Positions 1 to 9,950 of a stretch of 64,000 bases of DNA are shown here, piece by piece. The DNA is from Bradyrhizobium betae. Lineage in GTDB: Bacteria > Pseudomonadota > Alphaproteobacteria > Rhizobiales > Xanthobacteraceae. The notes under the pieces were generated by a model. That model was not told the DNA's origin. It saw only the letters and a program-made list of their open reading frames with translations, and did not search any database. Location: positions 4,036,501 through 4,100,500 of the forward strand of contig NZ_CP044543.1 of assembly GCF_008932115.1 (NCBI RefSeq). Reading direction: 5' to 3'. How positions within the stretch are numbered: the stretch's first letter is position 1; each line of letters begins with the position of its first letter. Made by a program: the position numbers and the translations under genes.

Positions 1-1
1 C

Positions 2-3000
2 GGCAGTGCGGCGCTGAGCGGCGGCACGCTGAATAACAACGCGACCGTCAAGGTCAGCGGCACCGGCAACGCGCTGCATAACGAGGCGGTTACCAACAGC
101 GCGACCGGCACGATCGAGGTGCTCGCTAACGGCGCGCTGGCCATCGACCAAGGCTCGGTGGTCACCAATACGGGCAACCTCACCGTTGATGCCACCGGCA
201 CGCTGACGCTTGCCGACGCCACGATCACCGGCGGCACCGTCAATGGCAGCGGCACGATCGACGTCACCGGCGCCAGCAAGATCGACGGCGGCGCGACACT
301 GAGCACGAGCACCGTCATCGTTGATGCCCAGCTGACGCTGGACGGCATGACGGTGTCGGGTTCGACGATCACGGACAAGTCCAGCATCGTGCTGACTAAC
401 ACCGTTCAGCTCAAGGGCGGCGCGACGATTCAGGGGGCCTCCGCGGCTTTGCTCGGTGCGATCACCAACAACGGCACGCTGGAAATCGCCGGCGCCGCGA
501 CGCTGCTCAACGACGTCGTGACCAATGGCGGTACGGTGAAGGTCGACGGCGGCCAGACGCTGACGCTGTCCGGCACGGAGATCAGCGGCGGCGCGATCAA
601 CGGCAGCGGCACCATCGACGTCACCGGCGCCAGCAAGATCGACGGCGGCGCGACACTGAGCACGAGCACCGTCATCGTCGATGCCCAGCTGACGCTGGAT
701 GGCATGACGGTGTCTGGTTCGACGATCACGGACAAGTCCAGCATCGTGCTTGCCAACACCGTTCAGCTCAAGGGCGGCGCGACGATCCAGGGGGCCTCCG
801 CGGCCTTGCTCGGTGCGATCACCAACAACGGCACGCTGGAAATCGCCGGCGCCGCGACGCTGCTCAACGACGTCGTGACCAATGGCGGCACGGTGAAAAT
901 CGACGACGGCCAGACGCTGACGCTCTCCGGCACGGAGATCAGCGGCGGCGCGATCAACGGCGGCGGTACCATCGACGTCACCGGCGCCAGCAAGATCGAC
1001 GGCGGCGCGACACTGAGCACGAGCACCGTCATCGTCGATGCCCAGCTGACGCTGGATGGCATGACGGTGTCTGGTTCGACGATCACGGACAAGTCCAGCA
1101 TCGTGCTCGCCAACACCGTTCAGCTCAAGGGCGGCGCGACGATCCAGGGGGCCTCTGCGGCCTTGCTCGGCGCCATCACCAACAACGGTACGCTGGAAAT
1201 CGCTGGCGCCGCGACGCTGCTGAACGATGTCGTGACCAATACTGGCACGGTGAAGGTCGACGGCGGCCAGACGCTGACGCTGTCCGGCACGGAGATCTCG
1301 GGCGGCACTGTCAACATCGCAGGCACGCTGGAGTCGATCGGCACGAACGCCATCGACGACGCGGACATCAATGTTGCTGACACCGGAACGATCTCCGTCA
1401 CCAGCGGCACGCTGACGATCGATTTGGCGGTAAGCCATACGATCACCAATCACAATCTGATTCAGGTAAGTGACGGCGTGCTCGAGATTTCCGGCGAGTG
1501 GATCGTCAACGCCGCGGACCTCAAGGCGGTCGATGACGGTATTCTGAAGCTGACGTCTCTCGCGGTCGACAACGAGGTCGGAACAGTCACGGTCGGTGAA
1601 GGCGCAAAGCTCTATCTGTCGGGTGTGACGATCAACGACGGAAGCTTGGACAACTCGGGCAACCTCTATGCCGTCTCCGGCCTCAATACCATAACGGCCG
1701 TCGTCGCCAACGCCGGCGTCATCGAGGTTCAGGCCGGCACGCTCGATCTTGCGGGCGGCATTACCGGAGCCGGCGAAGTGATTGTGGACCTCGGCGCCAC
1801 ACTGGAGTTTTCGGGCGCGATCGGATCGGTTCACATCGTCAATTCCGGTTCGATCGTGAGTGCCGGCAGCGGTGCCGCGATCCACATCGAGCAGGCGGCC
1901 GGTTCGGTGATCGACAATAACGCCACCATCGGGCCAGCCGTCGGGCAGTTGACCTCCACGACCGACGCGATCGTCGTGGTCGACGGCAGTATCACGATCA
2001 ACAACTTCGGCCACATCAACGGCAACATCTCGGTCGCCACCGCCACGTTCAACAACAACGCGGGCGGCACATGGACCGTCGCCGGCACCAGCGTGTTCGG
2101 CAACGCGTCCACGATCGTCAACCACGGCGATATCGATCTGCATGGGATCGGTCTGAATGTAGCCTCGATTTCCGTAACCGGACTTGGCATCGAGAACGAC
2201 GCGACCATCAATAGTTGGGGCACCGCGTCGATCACTGGCGACATCACCAATACCGATACCGGCTCGATCGAGGTTCACACCGGCACGCTGACGCTGTTCG
2301 GTTCGCTGTCGGGCTCGGCGACGGGTTCGGTCATCGTCGATGCCCTCGCGACGCTCGTAGTGAAGGGCACGGTCGAGCAGACAATCACACTTGCTGGCGA
2401 CGGCGCTGAGCTTCGGATCGATGCGGGGACCTTCGGCGGATCGATCGCGGAGCTATCCGTGGGCGACAAGATCGACCTATCGAGCATCGTCTATGACGAC
2501 GGCACATCGGCGACATATAACGCGGCGACTCACGAACTCGTCGTGAGCGATGCCTACAGTCATACGATTACGCTGAGACTCGCCGCTGGCGTCGACTACA
2601 GCAATTATCATTTCGCCGGCAGCGATGATGGCACCGGCCACACGCTGATCACGATCAACGCGAACGACGATGCGCCGGTGTTCGACACCGCCACGGCGAA
2701 GCTGACCGCGAGCGTCTCCGAACAACCGAACGCCACCGGCGATTCCTTGACGCTCGATCCGACGTCGGCTGCGACCGGCTCGATCGATTTCAGGGACGTG
2801 GATTTGACGGACCTGCCGACGGTGACCAACGTCCATCAGGTCACCACCTCGCTGGCTGCGGACAGCACCGACCTCACCACGTCGCTGACGACCGGCGAGA
2901 TCGCGGCGTTGCAGAGCGCGCTGACTTACCAGCAGACCGGCAAGAACAACGGCGCAGTCACCTGGCACTATTCGATCGCCGACAATGCGCTCGATTTCCT

Positions 3001-5698
3001 CGCCAAGGGCCAGACCGCGACGGTGGTTTCGACCATCACGCTCGATGACCACCAGGGCCACACCACGACGGCCGACGTCACCGTCACCGTCACCGGCGCC
3101 AACGATGCGCCGACGCTGGCGCCGGTGACTACGGGTCCACTCGTGGATACCGCCGTGTCCGACAGCTTCCCGGATATCACGGGGACGCTGGTCGGAGCCG
3201 ACGCCGACCATGGCGAGACCGCGACGCTCAAATATGCCGTGCTAGATGCGACGAACCATCCGACGACGACTGTTGCGGGGCACTACGGCTCCCTGACGGT
3301 CAACGACGACGGTACCTACGACTACGTCCCCGACGCCGCCGCAATCAACGCGCTGTCGGCCGGATCCTATGCCGATACGTTCACGGTCCAGACCACGGAC
3401 GCGCAGAACGCCGTCGGGACGGCCACGTTCAAGGTGAACGTGACCGGCGCCAACGATGCCCCGACGATCGCTGCCGCGAGTAGCGACAGCGCTGGCGGGA
3501 CCGCGAACGAGGCCAATGCGGGTCTGGACAAGACCGGCACGCTGACCCTGTCCGATCTCGACGCCACCGATCACGTGAGCGTCTCACTCGACCACGTCAC
3601 CATTTCGCTCGAGGGTCATCTGCAGGCCGACGGCGTCGGCAGCCTGTCGAATATGGACCTGCTGAACTATTTCACTGTGCCGTCTGGCGAAATCCTGAAC
3701 GGCACGGCCAATCATGCCCAGTTCGGCTGGGAGTTCAATTCGGGCGATCAGGCCTTTGATTTCCTCGCCGCGGGCCAGACGCTTTCTCTGCAATACACGA
3801 TCGTTCCGGACGACGGTCATGCCCCGACGGGCACCGGCAACGGCGTGGTCACAATCATCATCAATGGCACCAACGACGCGCCGACGCTCGACAGCACGAC
3901 GTTGGCGTCTGTCGTCGGCAATGACAGCGATCCGGCTGGAAGCAAAATCAGCGATCTCTTCGCTACCAAGTTCCATGACGTCGACGCCAACGCGAGCCTG
4001 AAGGCCATCGGGGTGACGTCGGATGCCGCGACAACCGACCAGGGCGTCTGGCAGTACGAGCTCGGAGGCAGTTGGGTCGATATCGGTTCGGTCAGCGACA
4101 CCCAGGCGCTGGTGCTGAGCTCTAATACGCTGATCCGGTTTGTCCCCGCGAACGGATTCAGCGGGACGCCCGGCGCGCTCGACGTCCATGCGCTCGACGA
4201 CACCTATACAGGTACCGTCACTACGACGGCATCGGCTGCCACGATCGACATCACGAATGCAGGCATCGGCCACGGCGGCACCACGCCGGTGTCGGACCTG
4301 GCTGCATCGATCGGCATTGAGGTGACCCCTCCGCCAGACATCCTCGTCGCAAACGACGATACGATCGACAATTCTGCCTCGCCCTTGCCGGCAGATGGCT
4401 GGGTTCTCGATCCCGCGAACGGGCACTATTATCGCTTTGTTTCAATGGATTCCGTCGAGTACGGGACGGCTGCGACTAACGCCGCAAACGACGGCGCCTA
4501 TCTGGCGACGATCACCAGCGCGGACGAAAACAGCTTTGTTCACTCAGTGGTGGGGAATCACGTCGGTTGGCTTGGAGGCACGACGGGCAATGCCAATTCG
4601 GATGGCAGCAGTGACGGAACAACGGATACCGGCGCGGTCTGGAGCTGGACGTCCGGGCCGGAAAACGGGACGCTGTTCTCCTACACCAATTGGGGTGGAG
4701 GCGAACCCAATGGCGGCTTCGGATCGACGTCGGCGGTCGTGCTGTTAAAAGCGGACGGGAGCTGGAATGACGCTCCACCCTGGTGGACCAATGATCAGGG
4801 TTACGTCGAGGAGTGGGGCGGGCAGGCCGGCCAGGTTGCGTTCCGGGAGAATACCGGGGCCACGCTGACCACCGCGCAATTGCTGGCGAACGATACCCAT
4901 TCCGCGAGCAATCCCATCACCGTTACGTCGGTGGGGGGTCTCTCCGCCCACGGCGGAACGGTCGCGCTCAATGGCAACATCATCACCTACTCGCCGGCGA
5001 CCGACTATTTCGGCGCCGACAGCTTCACCTACACCATCTCGGACGGCGTCAAGACCTCTACCGCGACCGTGTCCTTCACCGTTGACCAATCGCCGGTGAT
5101 CGACACCTCGCATGTCGTCCATACCCACAACGAGAACAACAGCGACACGTTGACGGGCCTGTCGGTTTCAGGGCCGTCAGACGGGACCTACAGCCTGAGC
5201 GCTGTGACCGCCGGCTCCGCCGTTGGCAGCAGTGTCGCTCTCTCGCAAGGGGACGGTCTCTCTCTCAACGATGTCAATACAGACATCGCCAATGTGACCT
5301 ACACCCCCGGACCGACGCCGCCGGCCAACGACATGATCGCCTTCACCGTGACCGACAGTCACGGCGTCAAGGATACCGTCAACCTGATCTTCAACGTGAC
5401 CGAACAGAGCGCAGTGACTCTCACGGGCACGACAAGCAAGGATGTGTTCTTCGGCACCAACTACCAGGATCAGTTCGTGTTCGCGGCCAATTCGAACCAC
5501 GATGTGATCGTAAATTTCACGTCCGGCGAGGACCACATCGACCTGTCGGCCGTCACCACCGCGAATGGCGCGACCTGGCTTGGTCAGCACACGACCCAGG
5601 TCGGGAGCGATACGCTGATAACGATCGACGCCCATGACAGCATCCTCTTGAAGAACGTTGCTCAGGTTCAGGCCAGCGACTTCATTTTCCATGCCTGA
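2..5698 (+). CDS. Giant type I secreted adhesin with C-type lectin-like domain (5' end missing)
   Basis: The reading frame is open from base 2, so the true start lies upstream; the GTG at 119 is only the first internal start-like codon. In order it shows: Gly/Thr/Asn-rich beta-helix-type repeats to about base 2480; three VCBS/cadherin-like modules (about 2660-3890), the boundaries marked by NDAPT; another cadherin-like stretch to 4320; a C-type lectin-like domain (about 4380-4830) with WLGG, EPN (4703-4711) and WND (4763-4771), the residue set that binds calcium and sugar in this fold; one more cadherin-like module (4835-5090); and an RTX-like C-terminal region (5420-5695) containing SKDVFFGTNYQDQFVF. 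That C-terminus is typical of type I secretion substrates. I infer an extracellular carbohydrate-binding adhesin. The transporter pair at 18291-21361 is a candidate exporter, though 12.6 kb away. No cleavable signal peptide can be judged because the N-terminus is absent. Confidence 0.88.
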   Translation, partial: GSAALSGGTLNNNATVKVSGTGNALHNEAVTNSATGTIEVLANGALAIDQGSVVTNTGNLTVDATGTLTLADATITGGTVNGSGTIDVTGASKIDGGATLSTSTVIVDAQLTLDGMTVSGSTITDKSSIVLTNTVQLKGGATIQGASAALLGAITNNGTLEIAGAATLLNDVVTNGGTVKVDGGQTLTLSGTEISGGAINGSGTIDVTGASKIDGGATLSTSTVIVDAQLTLDGMTVSGSTITDKSSIVLANTVQLKGGATIQGASAALLGAITNNGTLEIAGAATLLNDVVTNGGTVKIDDGQTLTLSGTEISGGAINGGGTIDVTGASKIDGGATLSTSTVIVDAQLTLDGMTVSGSTITDKSSIVLANTVQLKGGATIQGASAALLGAITNNGTLEIAGAATLLNDVVTNTGTVKVDGGQTLTLSGTEISGGTVNIAGTLESIGTNAIDDADINVADTGTISVTSGTLTIDLAVSHTITNHNLIQVSDGVLEISGEWIVNAADLKAVDDGILKLTSLAVDNEVGTVTVGEGAKLYLSGVTINDGSLDNSGNLYAVSGLNTITAVVANAGVIEVQAGTLDLAGGITGAGEVIVDLGATLEFSGAIGSVHIVNSGSIVSAGSGAAIHIEQAAGSVIDNNATIGPAVGQLTSTTDAIVVVDGSITINNFGHINGNISVATATFNNNAGGTWTVAGTSVFGNASTIVNHGDIDLHGIGLNVASISVTGLGIENDATINSWGTASITGDITNTDTGSIEVHTGTLTLFGSLSGSATGSVIVDALATLVVKGTVEQTITLAGDGAELRIDAGTFGGSIAELSVGDKIDLSSIVYDDGTSATYNAATHELVVSDAYSHTITLRLAAGVDYSNYHFAGSDDGTGHTLITINANDDAPVFDTATAKLTASVSEQPNATGDSLTLDPTSAATGSIDFRDVDLTDLPTVTNVHQVTTSLAADSTDLTTSLTTGEIAALQSALTYQQTGKNNGAVTWHYSIADNALDFLAKGQTATVVSTITLDDHQGHTTTADVTVTVTGANDAPTLAPVTTGPLVDTAVSDSFPDITGTLVGADADHGETATLKYAVLDATNHPTTTVAGHYGSLTVNDDGTYDYVPDAAAINALSAGSYADTFTVQTTDAQNAVGTATFKVNVTGANDAPTIAAASSDSAGGTANEANAGLDKTGTLTLSDLDATDHVSVSLDHVTISLEGHLQADGVGSLSNMDLLNYFTVPSGEILNGTANHAQFGWEFNSGDQAFDFLAAGQTLSLQYTIVPDDGHAPTGTGNGVVTIIINGTNDAPTLDSTTLASVVGNDSDPAGSKISDLFATKFHDVDANASLKAIGVTSDAATTDQGVWQYELGGSWVDIGSVSDTQALVLSSNTLIRFVPANGFSGTPGALDVHALDDTYTGTVTTTASAATIDITNAGIGHGGTTPVSDLAASIGIEVTPPPDILVANDDTIDNSASPLPADGWVLDPANGHYYRFVSMDSVEYGTAATNAANDGAYLATITSADENSFVHSVVGNHVGWLGGTTGNANSDGSSDGTTDTGAVWSWTSGPENGTLFSYTNWGGGEPNGGFGSTSAVVLLKADGSWNDAPPWWTNDQGYVEEWGGQAGQVAFRENTGATLTTAQLLANDTHSASNPITVTSVGGLSAHGGTVALNGNIITYSPATDYFGADSFTYTISDGVKTSTATVSFTVDQSPVIDTSHVVHTHNENNSDTLTGLSVSGPSDGTYSLSAVTAGSAVGSSVALSQGDGLSLNDVNTDIANVTYTPGPTPPANDMIAFTVTDSHGVKDTVNLIFNVTEQSAVTLTGTTSKDVFFGTNYQDQFVFAANSNHDVIVNFTSGEDHIDLSAVTTANGATWLGQHTTQVGSDTLITIDAHDSILLKNVAQVQASDFIFHA
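241..1311 (+). repeat. Three tandem 357-bp coding repeats
   Basis: Units at 241-597, 598-954 and 955-1311 are each exactly 357 bp (119 codons) and nearly identical at DNA level, including synonymous positions. Copies two and three are the closest. Differences are single bases such as G-to-A giving KVDGG versus KIDDG. A partial, more diverged relative precedes copy one (about 160-240). The phase is kept, so copy number can change without breaking the frame. Confidence 0.95.
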
Positions 5699-5776
5699 GA
5701 GCGGCGCAAAGGGGGCCGGCCGTCGGGACGTCCGATGTCGCTGCCATTTGCTCGGGCGGCGTGATATCCCACCCCC

Positions 5777-8008
5777 ATGAAAACTCCCAAAATCCTGCGG
5801 CGGTGGTTTTCGCGAAAGTTCGGCTTTGCGCGGCTGATGTGTCTGGCGCTGCTGGTGCTGTTTGCCGGCGCGCGGCTGTGGGATCCGCCGCCGATCCAGG
5901 AATTGCGGCTGCGCACCTTCGACATGTTTCAGCTGATCGACCCGCGCCAGAAGGCGGCGCGGCCGGTCGTCATCGTCGACATCGACGACAAAAGCCTCGC
6001 CAGGCTCGGCCAGTGGCCGTGGCCGCGGACGCGGATCGCGGACCTGATCCAGAATCTCACCAACAACGGCGCGGTGGTGATCGGCTTCGACGTGGTGTTC
6101 TCGGAAGCCGACCGGCTCAACCCGGATCTGGTCGCGGGCCAGATGCGCTATCTCGACGACGCCACCCGCGCCAAGCTGCGCGAGCTGCCGAGCAACGACC
6201 AGATCCTTGCCGAAGCGATCAAGCGCTCGCGCGTCGTGCTGGGCGAGACCGGGCAGCGGGCCATTTCGTCGGAGATCGACAAGACGCTGCCGCTCACCGG
6301 CGTTGCGACCGTCGGAGAGGAGGGCGCCGATAACTTCCTGTACGAATTCCCGGGCCTTCTCCGCAACGTGCCTGCCATCGAGAAAGTCGCCGCCGGCCGC
6401 GGCCTGTTCACCATCCGCACCGAACGCGACGGCCTGATCCGCCGGGTGCCGATGGTGATGCGCGCCCAGGGCAACATCATGCCCTCGCTCAGCCTCGAGA
6501 TCCTGCGGGTCGCGACAGGCACGCCGACCCTGCTGGTGCGCACCGACAAGACCGGCATCCGCGCCGTCCGGCTCAAGGGCGTGGAAATCCCGACCGACCG
6601 GAACGGCCAGCTCTGGGTGCACTATGCGCCGCAGGATCCCTCGATCTACGTGTCCGCCGCCGACGTGCTCGACAACACCGTGCCGCCGAACAGGATCGCC
6701 GGCAAGCTGGTGCTGGTCGGCACCTCCGCAGTCGGATTGAACGACATCAAGACCACGCCGGTGTCGAGGGCCATGCCCGGTGTCGAGATCCACGCGCAGG
6801 TGCTGGAGAGCGTGCTGAGCAGCGCGGTGATCTCGCAGCCCAACTATGCGCTCGGCGTCGAGTTGCTCGCGGCGCTCTTCATCGGCCTGCTCGTCATCAT
6901 CTTCACGCCGAATCTCGGTCCGGTGAAGCTGGTGCTCGCGGGCGCAGCCTTTGCCGCGGTGCTGGTCGGCGTCTCCTGGTTCTTCTACGCGCAGTACCGC
7001 TATCTGATCGACTTCACCTATCCGTTGTTCTCGACCACCGCGATCTACCTGACGCTGATCTTCGCAAGCTTCGTGCGCGAGCAGCGCCAGCGCGTGCAGA
7101 TCCGTGGCATGTTCGCGCAATACATGTCGCCGGTGCTGGTCGAGCAGCTCGCTCAGTCGCCGGAAAAGCTCGTGCTCGGCGGCGAGGAGCGCGAAATGAC
7201 GATCATGTTCTCCGACGTGCGCGGCTTCACCACGATCTCGGAGACCTACAAGCACGATCCGCAGGGGCTGATCGCGCTGATGAACCGATTCCTGACGCCG
7301 CTCACGGACGTGATCATCGATCAGAAGGGCTACATCGACAAATACATGGGCGACGCCATCATGGCGTTCTGGAACGCGCCGCTCGACGATGCCGCGCACG
7401 AGGTCAACGCCTGCGAGGCCGCGATCCAGATGCTGGAGCGGATCGACGCCGTCAACAAGGTGCGCGAGCAGGAGGCCGCCGACGGCGGCCACGTCTACAT
7501 CCCGCTCAATGTCGGCATCGGCCTCAACACCGGTATCGGCGTGGTCGGCAACATGGGCTCTGACCTGAAGAAGAACTATTCGGTGCTCGGCGACAGCGTG
7601 AATCTCGCGTCGCGCCTCGAAGGCCAGTCGAAGGAGTACGGCTTCCCGATCATCGTGGGATCCCGGACCGCGCTCGCGGCCAAGGACAAGTTCGCGATCC
7701 TCGAGCTCGACTTCATCATGGTCAAGGGCAAGACCGAGCCGGAGGTGATCTATGCCATCGCCGGCCGCAGCGACGTGATGCAATCGGGACCGTTCCAGCG
7801 CCTGCGCAACATCACCATCGAGATGCTCGGCTGCTACCGCAGTCGCGACTGGCAGGGCGCGCTCGACGCCATCGAACGCGGCCGCCGCAGCGAGGATGCC
7901 GACACGCTGGAAAAGCTGTTCAAGCTCTACGAGGTCCGCATCAAGGATTTCCAGCTCAACCCGCCGGCCGAGGGCTGGACCGGGGCCTATGCGCTGCTGA
8001 CGAAGTAG
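5777..8008 (+). CDS. CHASE2-domain class III adenylate cyclase
   Basis: A 743-residue membrane-anchored nucleotide cyclase. The N-terminus has one membrane segment (about residues 19-37), then a CHASE2 sensor domain facing the periplasm (VVIVDIDDKSLARLGQWPWP is typical), three further membrane segments (about 358-435), and a cytosolic cyclase domain. The catalytic set is intact: metal-binding Asp480 in FSDVRGF and Asp526 in YMGDAIMAFW, and Asn609 and Arg613 in GDSVNLASRLEG. Lys523 in YIDKYMGD fits ATP rather than GTP as substrate. The ATG at 5777 has no strong ribosome site but gives the expected N-terminus. It starts 78 bp after the adhesin stop in the same direction and could be co-transcribed with it. 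The sensed signal is unknown. Confidence 0.9.
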   Translation: MKTPKILRRWFSRKFGFARLMCLALLVLFAGARLWDPPPIQELRLRTFDMFQLIDPRQKAARPVVIVDIDDKSLARLGQWPWPRTRIADLIQNLTNNGAVVIGFDVVFSEADRLNPDLVAGQMRYLDDATRAKLRELPSNDQILAEAIKRSRVVLGETGQRAISSEIDKTLPLTGVATVGEEGADNFLYEFPGLLRNVPAIEKVAAGRGLFTIRTERDGLIRRVPMVMRAQGNIMPSLSLEILRVATGTPTLLVRTDKTGIRAVRLKGVEIPTDRNGQLWVHYAPQDPSIYVSAADVLDNTVPPNRIAGKLVLVGTSAVGLNDIKTTPVSRAMPGVEIHAQVLESVLSSAVISQPNYALGVELLAALFIGLLVIIFTPNLGPVKLVLAGAAFAAVLVGVSWFFYAQYRYLIDFTYPLFSTTAIYLTLIFASFVREQRQRVQIRGMFAQYMSPVLVEQLAQSPEKLVLGGEEREMTIMFSDVRGFTTISETYKHDPQGLIALMNRFLTPLTDVIIDQKGYIDKYMGDAIMAFWNAPLDDAAHEVNACEAAIQMLERIDAVNKVREQEAADGGHVYIPLNVGIGLNTGIGVVGNMGSDLKKNYSVLGDSVNLASRLEGQSKEYGFPIIVGSRTALAAKDKFAILELDFIMVKGKTEPEVIYAIAGRSDVMQSGPFQRLRNITIEMLGCYRSRDWQGALDAIERGRRSEDADTLEKLFKLYEVRIKDFQLNPPAEGWTGAYALLTK

Positions 8009-8045
8009 GGCGGGCGAGAAGGCTCCGCTGGCGCCACAACAATGG

Positions 8046-8185
8046 TGTCGTCCCCGCGAAGGCGGGGACCCATAACCCCAGGGAGCGGTTATAGCGCGAG
8101 CTCGCAACTCCGAATCTTCGCCAAATCACTTCCTGTGGCTATGGATCCCGGGTTCGCGACTACGTCGCGCCCCGGGATGACGTCA
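8046..8185. repeat. Dispersed palindromic intergenic repeat, family A
   Basis: This fills most of the gap between the cyclase and the convergent binding-protein gene. The ends are hairpins (CCCCGCGAAGGCGGGG at one end, a TCCCGGG...CCCGGGA pair at the other) around a core with ACTCCGAATCTTCGCCAAAT. The element at 48299-48434 is the same family in inverted orientation. It may act as a two-way transcription stop. Confidence 0.85.
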
Positions 8186-8210
8186 GTGCTTGACGCGGCA
8201 GCTCGTCCCC

Positions 8211-9806
8211 TCACTCCACCCCGATCGTCGTCAGGTCCTGGAACCAGTGCTGGGCCTGCACGAGCTGCTTGATCTTCGGCGACAGCGCATGCGGGTTGGT
8301 GTCGTGCACGACCCACACCAGCGCGGCGTCGTCGACGATCAGCGCGTGGGCCTGGGCCAGCAATTCGTCCTGCTTGGTGGCATCGAAGATCTGCTTGGCT
8401 TCGTCGATCAGCGCGTCGACCTTCGGGTTCTTGTAGCCGCCCCAGTTGACGCCGACCGGCGCGATCTGGCCCGAATGAAAGAAGCGGACGATGGCGTAGA
8501 GCGGGTCGGAGGTGACGTAGGCGATGTTGTTGGCGGTGATGCCGGCGTTCATCTCGTCGGCCGCGCCCTTGCGCCAATGCGTATAGAGCGTCTCGAGCTC
8601 GACGACCTTGAAGTCGATGTCGATGCCGATCTCCTTGAAGCTCTGCTGCAGGAACTCGTTCATCGGCAGCGACAGCATCTGGCCGGTGCCGCCCTGCGCG
8701 ATGATGAAGGTGGCCTTCAGCGGCTTGGCCTTGGAATATCCGGCTTCCTCGACCAGCTTCTTCGCGGCGGCAAGATCGTATTTCAGCTCGAAGCTCGGCT
8801 TGCCGAACCACGGGCTCGACGGATCGACCTGGCCCTTGGCGGGTTTTGCGAGGCCATTCATCAGGCCGACCACGGCCTCGCGATCGATTGCGAGGTTCAG
8901 CGCCTTTCGCAGGCGGATATCGGTCCAGGGCGAGCCCGGCAGCACGCTGAGGTGATAATTCCAGACGTGCGGCGTGACGTTGTCGACCAGCTTCATGCCG
9001 GCGGCCTTGAGCTGAGGCACGGCGTCCGGCGCCGGCGTCTCGATCAGGTCCACCTGTCCGGCGAGCAGCGCGTTGGTGCGCGTCAGCGCTTCCGGCATCG
9101 GCACCAGCACGAGCTTGTCGACCTTGGGAATGCGCTTCTTGTTCCAGTAATCCGGATTCTTCGTCAGCTCGGCGAGCTCGCGCGGCACCAGCTTGGTCAG
9201 CTTGAACGGGCCGGTGCCGGAGGGCTGGCTGGCGAACTTGTCCCAGTCCTTGCCGAGCTTCTCGTACTGCGCGGGGCTCGACACCAGGAACCAGAGCATC
9301 TGATAGGGGAAGAAGGAATCGACCGTCTTGGTGGTGATCTCCACCGTGGAATCGTCGATCTTGGCGTAGCTCGCGACCGACGGAAGCCGCGTCTTCACCT
9401 GTGCGCTCTGCCGCTTGTCGAATTGCGGCGCCTTGTCGTTGAGCACCTTGTCCAGATTCCAGATCACAGCGTCGGCGTTGAACTCGCTGCCGTCGTGGAA
9501 CTTCACGCCCTGGCGCAAGGTAAAGCGCCACTTCGTTTTGTCCTTGTCGTCCACCTTCCATTCGGTGGCTAGCCCCGGCACCAGCTTGCCCGGCCGGTCG
9601 GCGACTTCCATCTCCCAGGCCACCAGCGGATCGTAGATCGTGTAGGCGGTGAACTGATAGGCGCCGGCGCCGCGATCGGGCTGGCCGGTCGTCAGCGGAA
9701 TGTCCGCCATCGAGATGCCGTAGCGCACCACCGTTTCGGCATGCGCCGAGATTGCAGAAGCCGCCAGCGCAAGCACGGCGAGACAAGTCGATAGTCGGGT
9801 ACGCAT
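8211..9806 (-). CDS. ABC transporter substrate-binding protein, family 5 (peptide/nickel type)
   Basis: A 531-residue periplasmic binding protein of the DppA/OppA family (SBP_bac_5). The N-terminus is a signal peptide ending near SAHAETVV. The mature part carries the usual family landmarks, including a LVPGLATEWKVDD stretch and FTLRQGVKFHDGSEFNADAV. It is a paralogue of the protein encoded divergently from 10017, with shared MADIP and LVPMPEA segments. No permease or ATPase lies beside it on its own strand, so it may feed the transporter encoded on the other side. The ligand cannot be told from sequence. Confidence 0.9.
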   Translation of the reverse strand: MRTRLSTCLAVLALAASAISAHAETVVRYGISMADIPLTTGQPDRGAGAYQFTAYTIYDPLVAWEMEVADRPGKLVPGLATEWKVDDKDKTKWRFTLRQGVKFHDGSEFNADAVIWNLDKVLNDKAPQFDKRQSAQVKTRLPSVASYAKIDDSTVEITTKTVDSFFPYQMLWFLVSSPAQYEKLGKDWDKFASQPSGTGPFKLTKLVPRELAELTKNPDYWNKKRIPKVDKLVLVPMPEALTRTNALLAGQVDLIETPAPDAVPQLKAAGMKLVDNVTPHVWNYHLSVLPGSPWTDIRLRKALNLAIDREAVVGLMNGLAKPAKGQVDPSSPWFGKPSFELKYDLAAAKKLVEEAGYSKAKPLKATFIIAQGGTGQMLSLPMNEFLQQSFKEIGIDIDFKVVELETLYTHWRKGAADEMNAGITANNIAYVTSDPLYAIVRFFHSGQIAPVGVNWGGYKNPKVDALIDEAKQIFDATKQDELLAQAHALIVDDAALVWVVHDTNPHALSPKIKQLVQAQHWFQDLTTIGVE

Positions 9807-9950
9807 GGCCCAGGGCTCCAGGAGTAAATTGGGGAGAAGTCAGAGCCAAACTTGCAATCTTGATGCCAGAATAGGCAGCGCCGCGGCTTTGCGCCCCGAC
9901 AATCACAAAGACTTGTCGTCGCAGGGGGAATTTGCAGAAAAAGTTTCTCT

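Noticed and set aside
241..1311. Tandem repeats considered as a CRISPR array
   Set aside because: Units are 357 bp, in frame and entirely coding; no short repeats with unique spacers.
5177..8107. A 976-codon open frame on the minus strand antisense to the cyclase
   Set aside because: It is a GC-driven shadow: the plus strand encodes a clear CHASE2/cyclase protein, and the antisense product is an Arg/His/Asp-rich sequence with no recognisable domain.
8190..9572. A 460-codon plus-strand frame over the minus-strand binding protein
   Set aside because: No domain, no ribosome site, and the opposite strand has a full signal peptide and family motifs.
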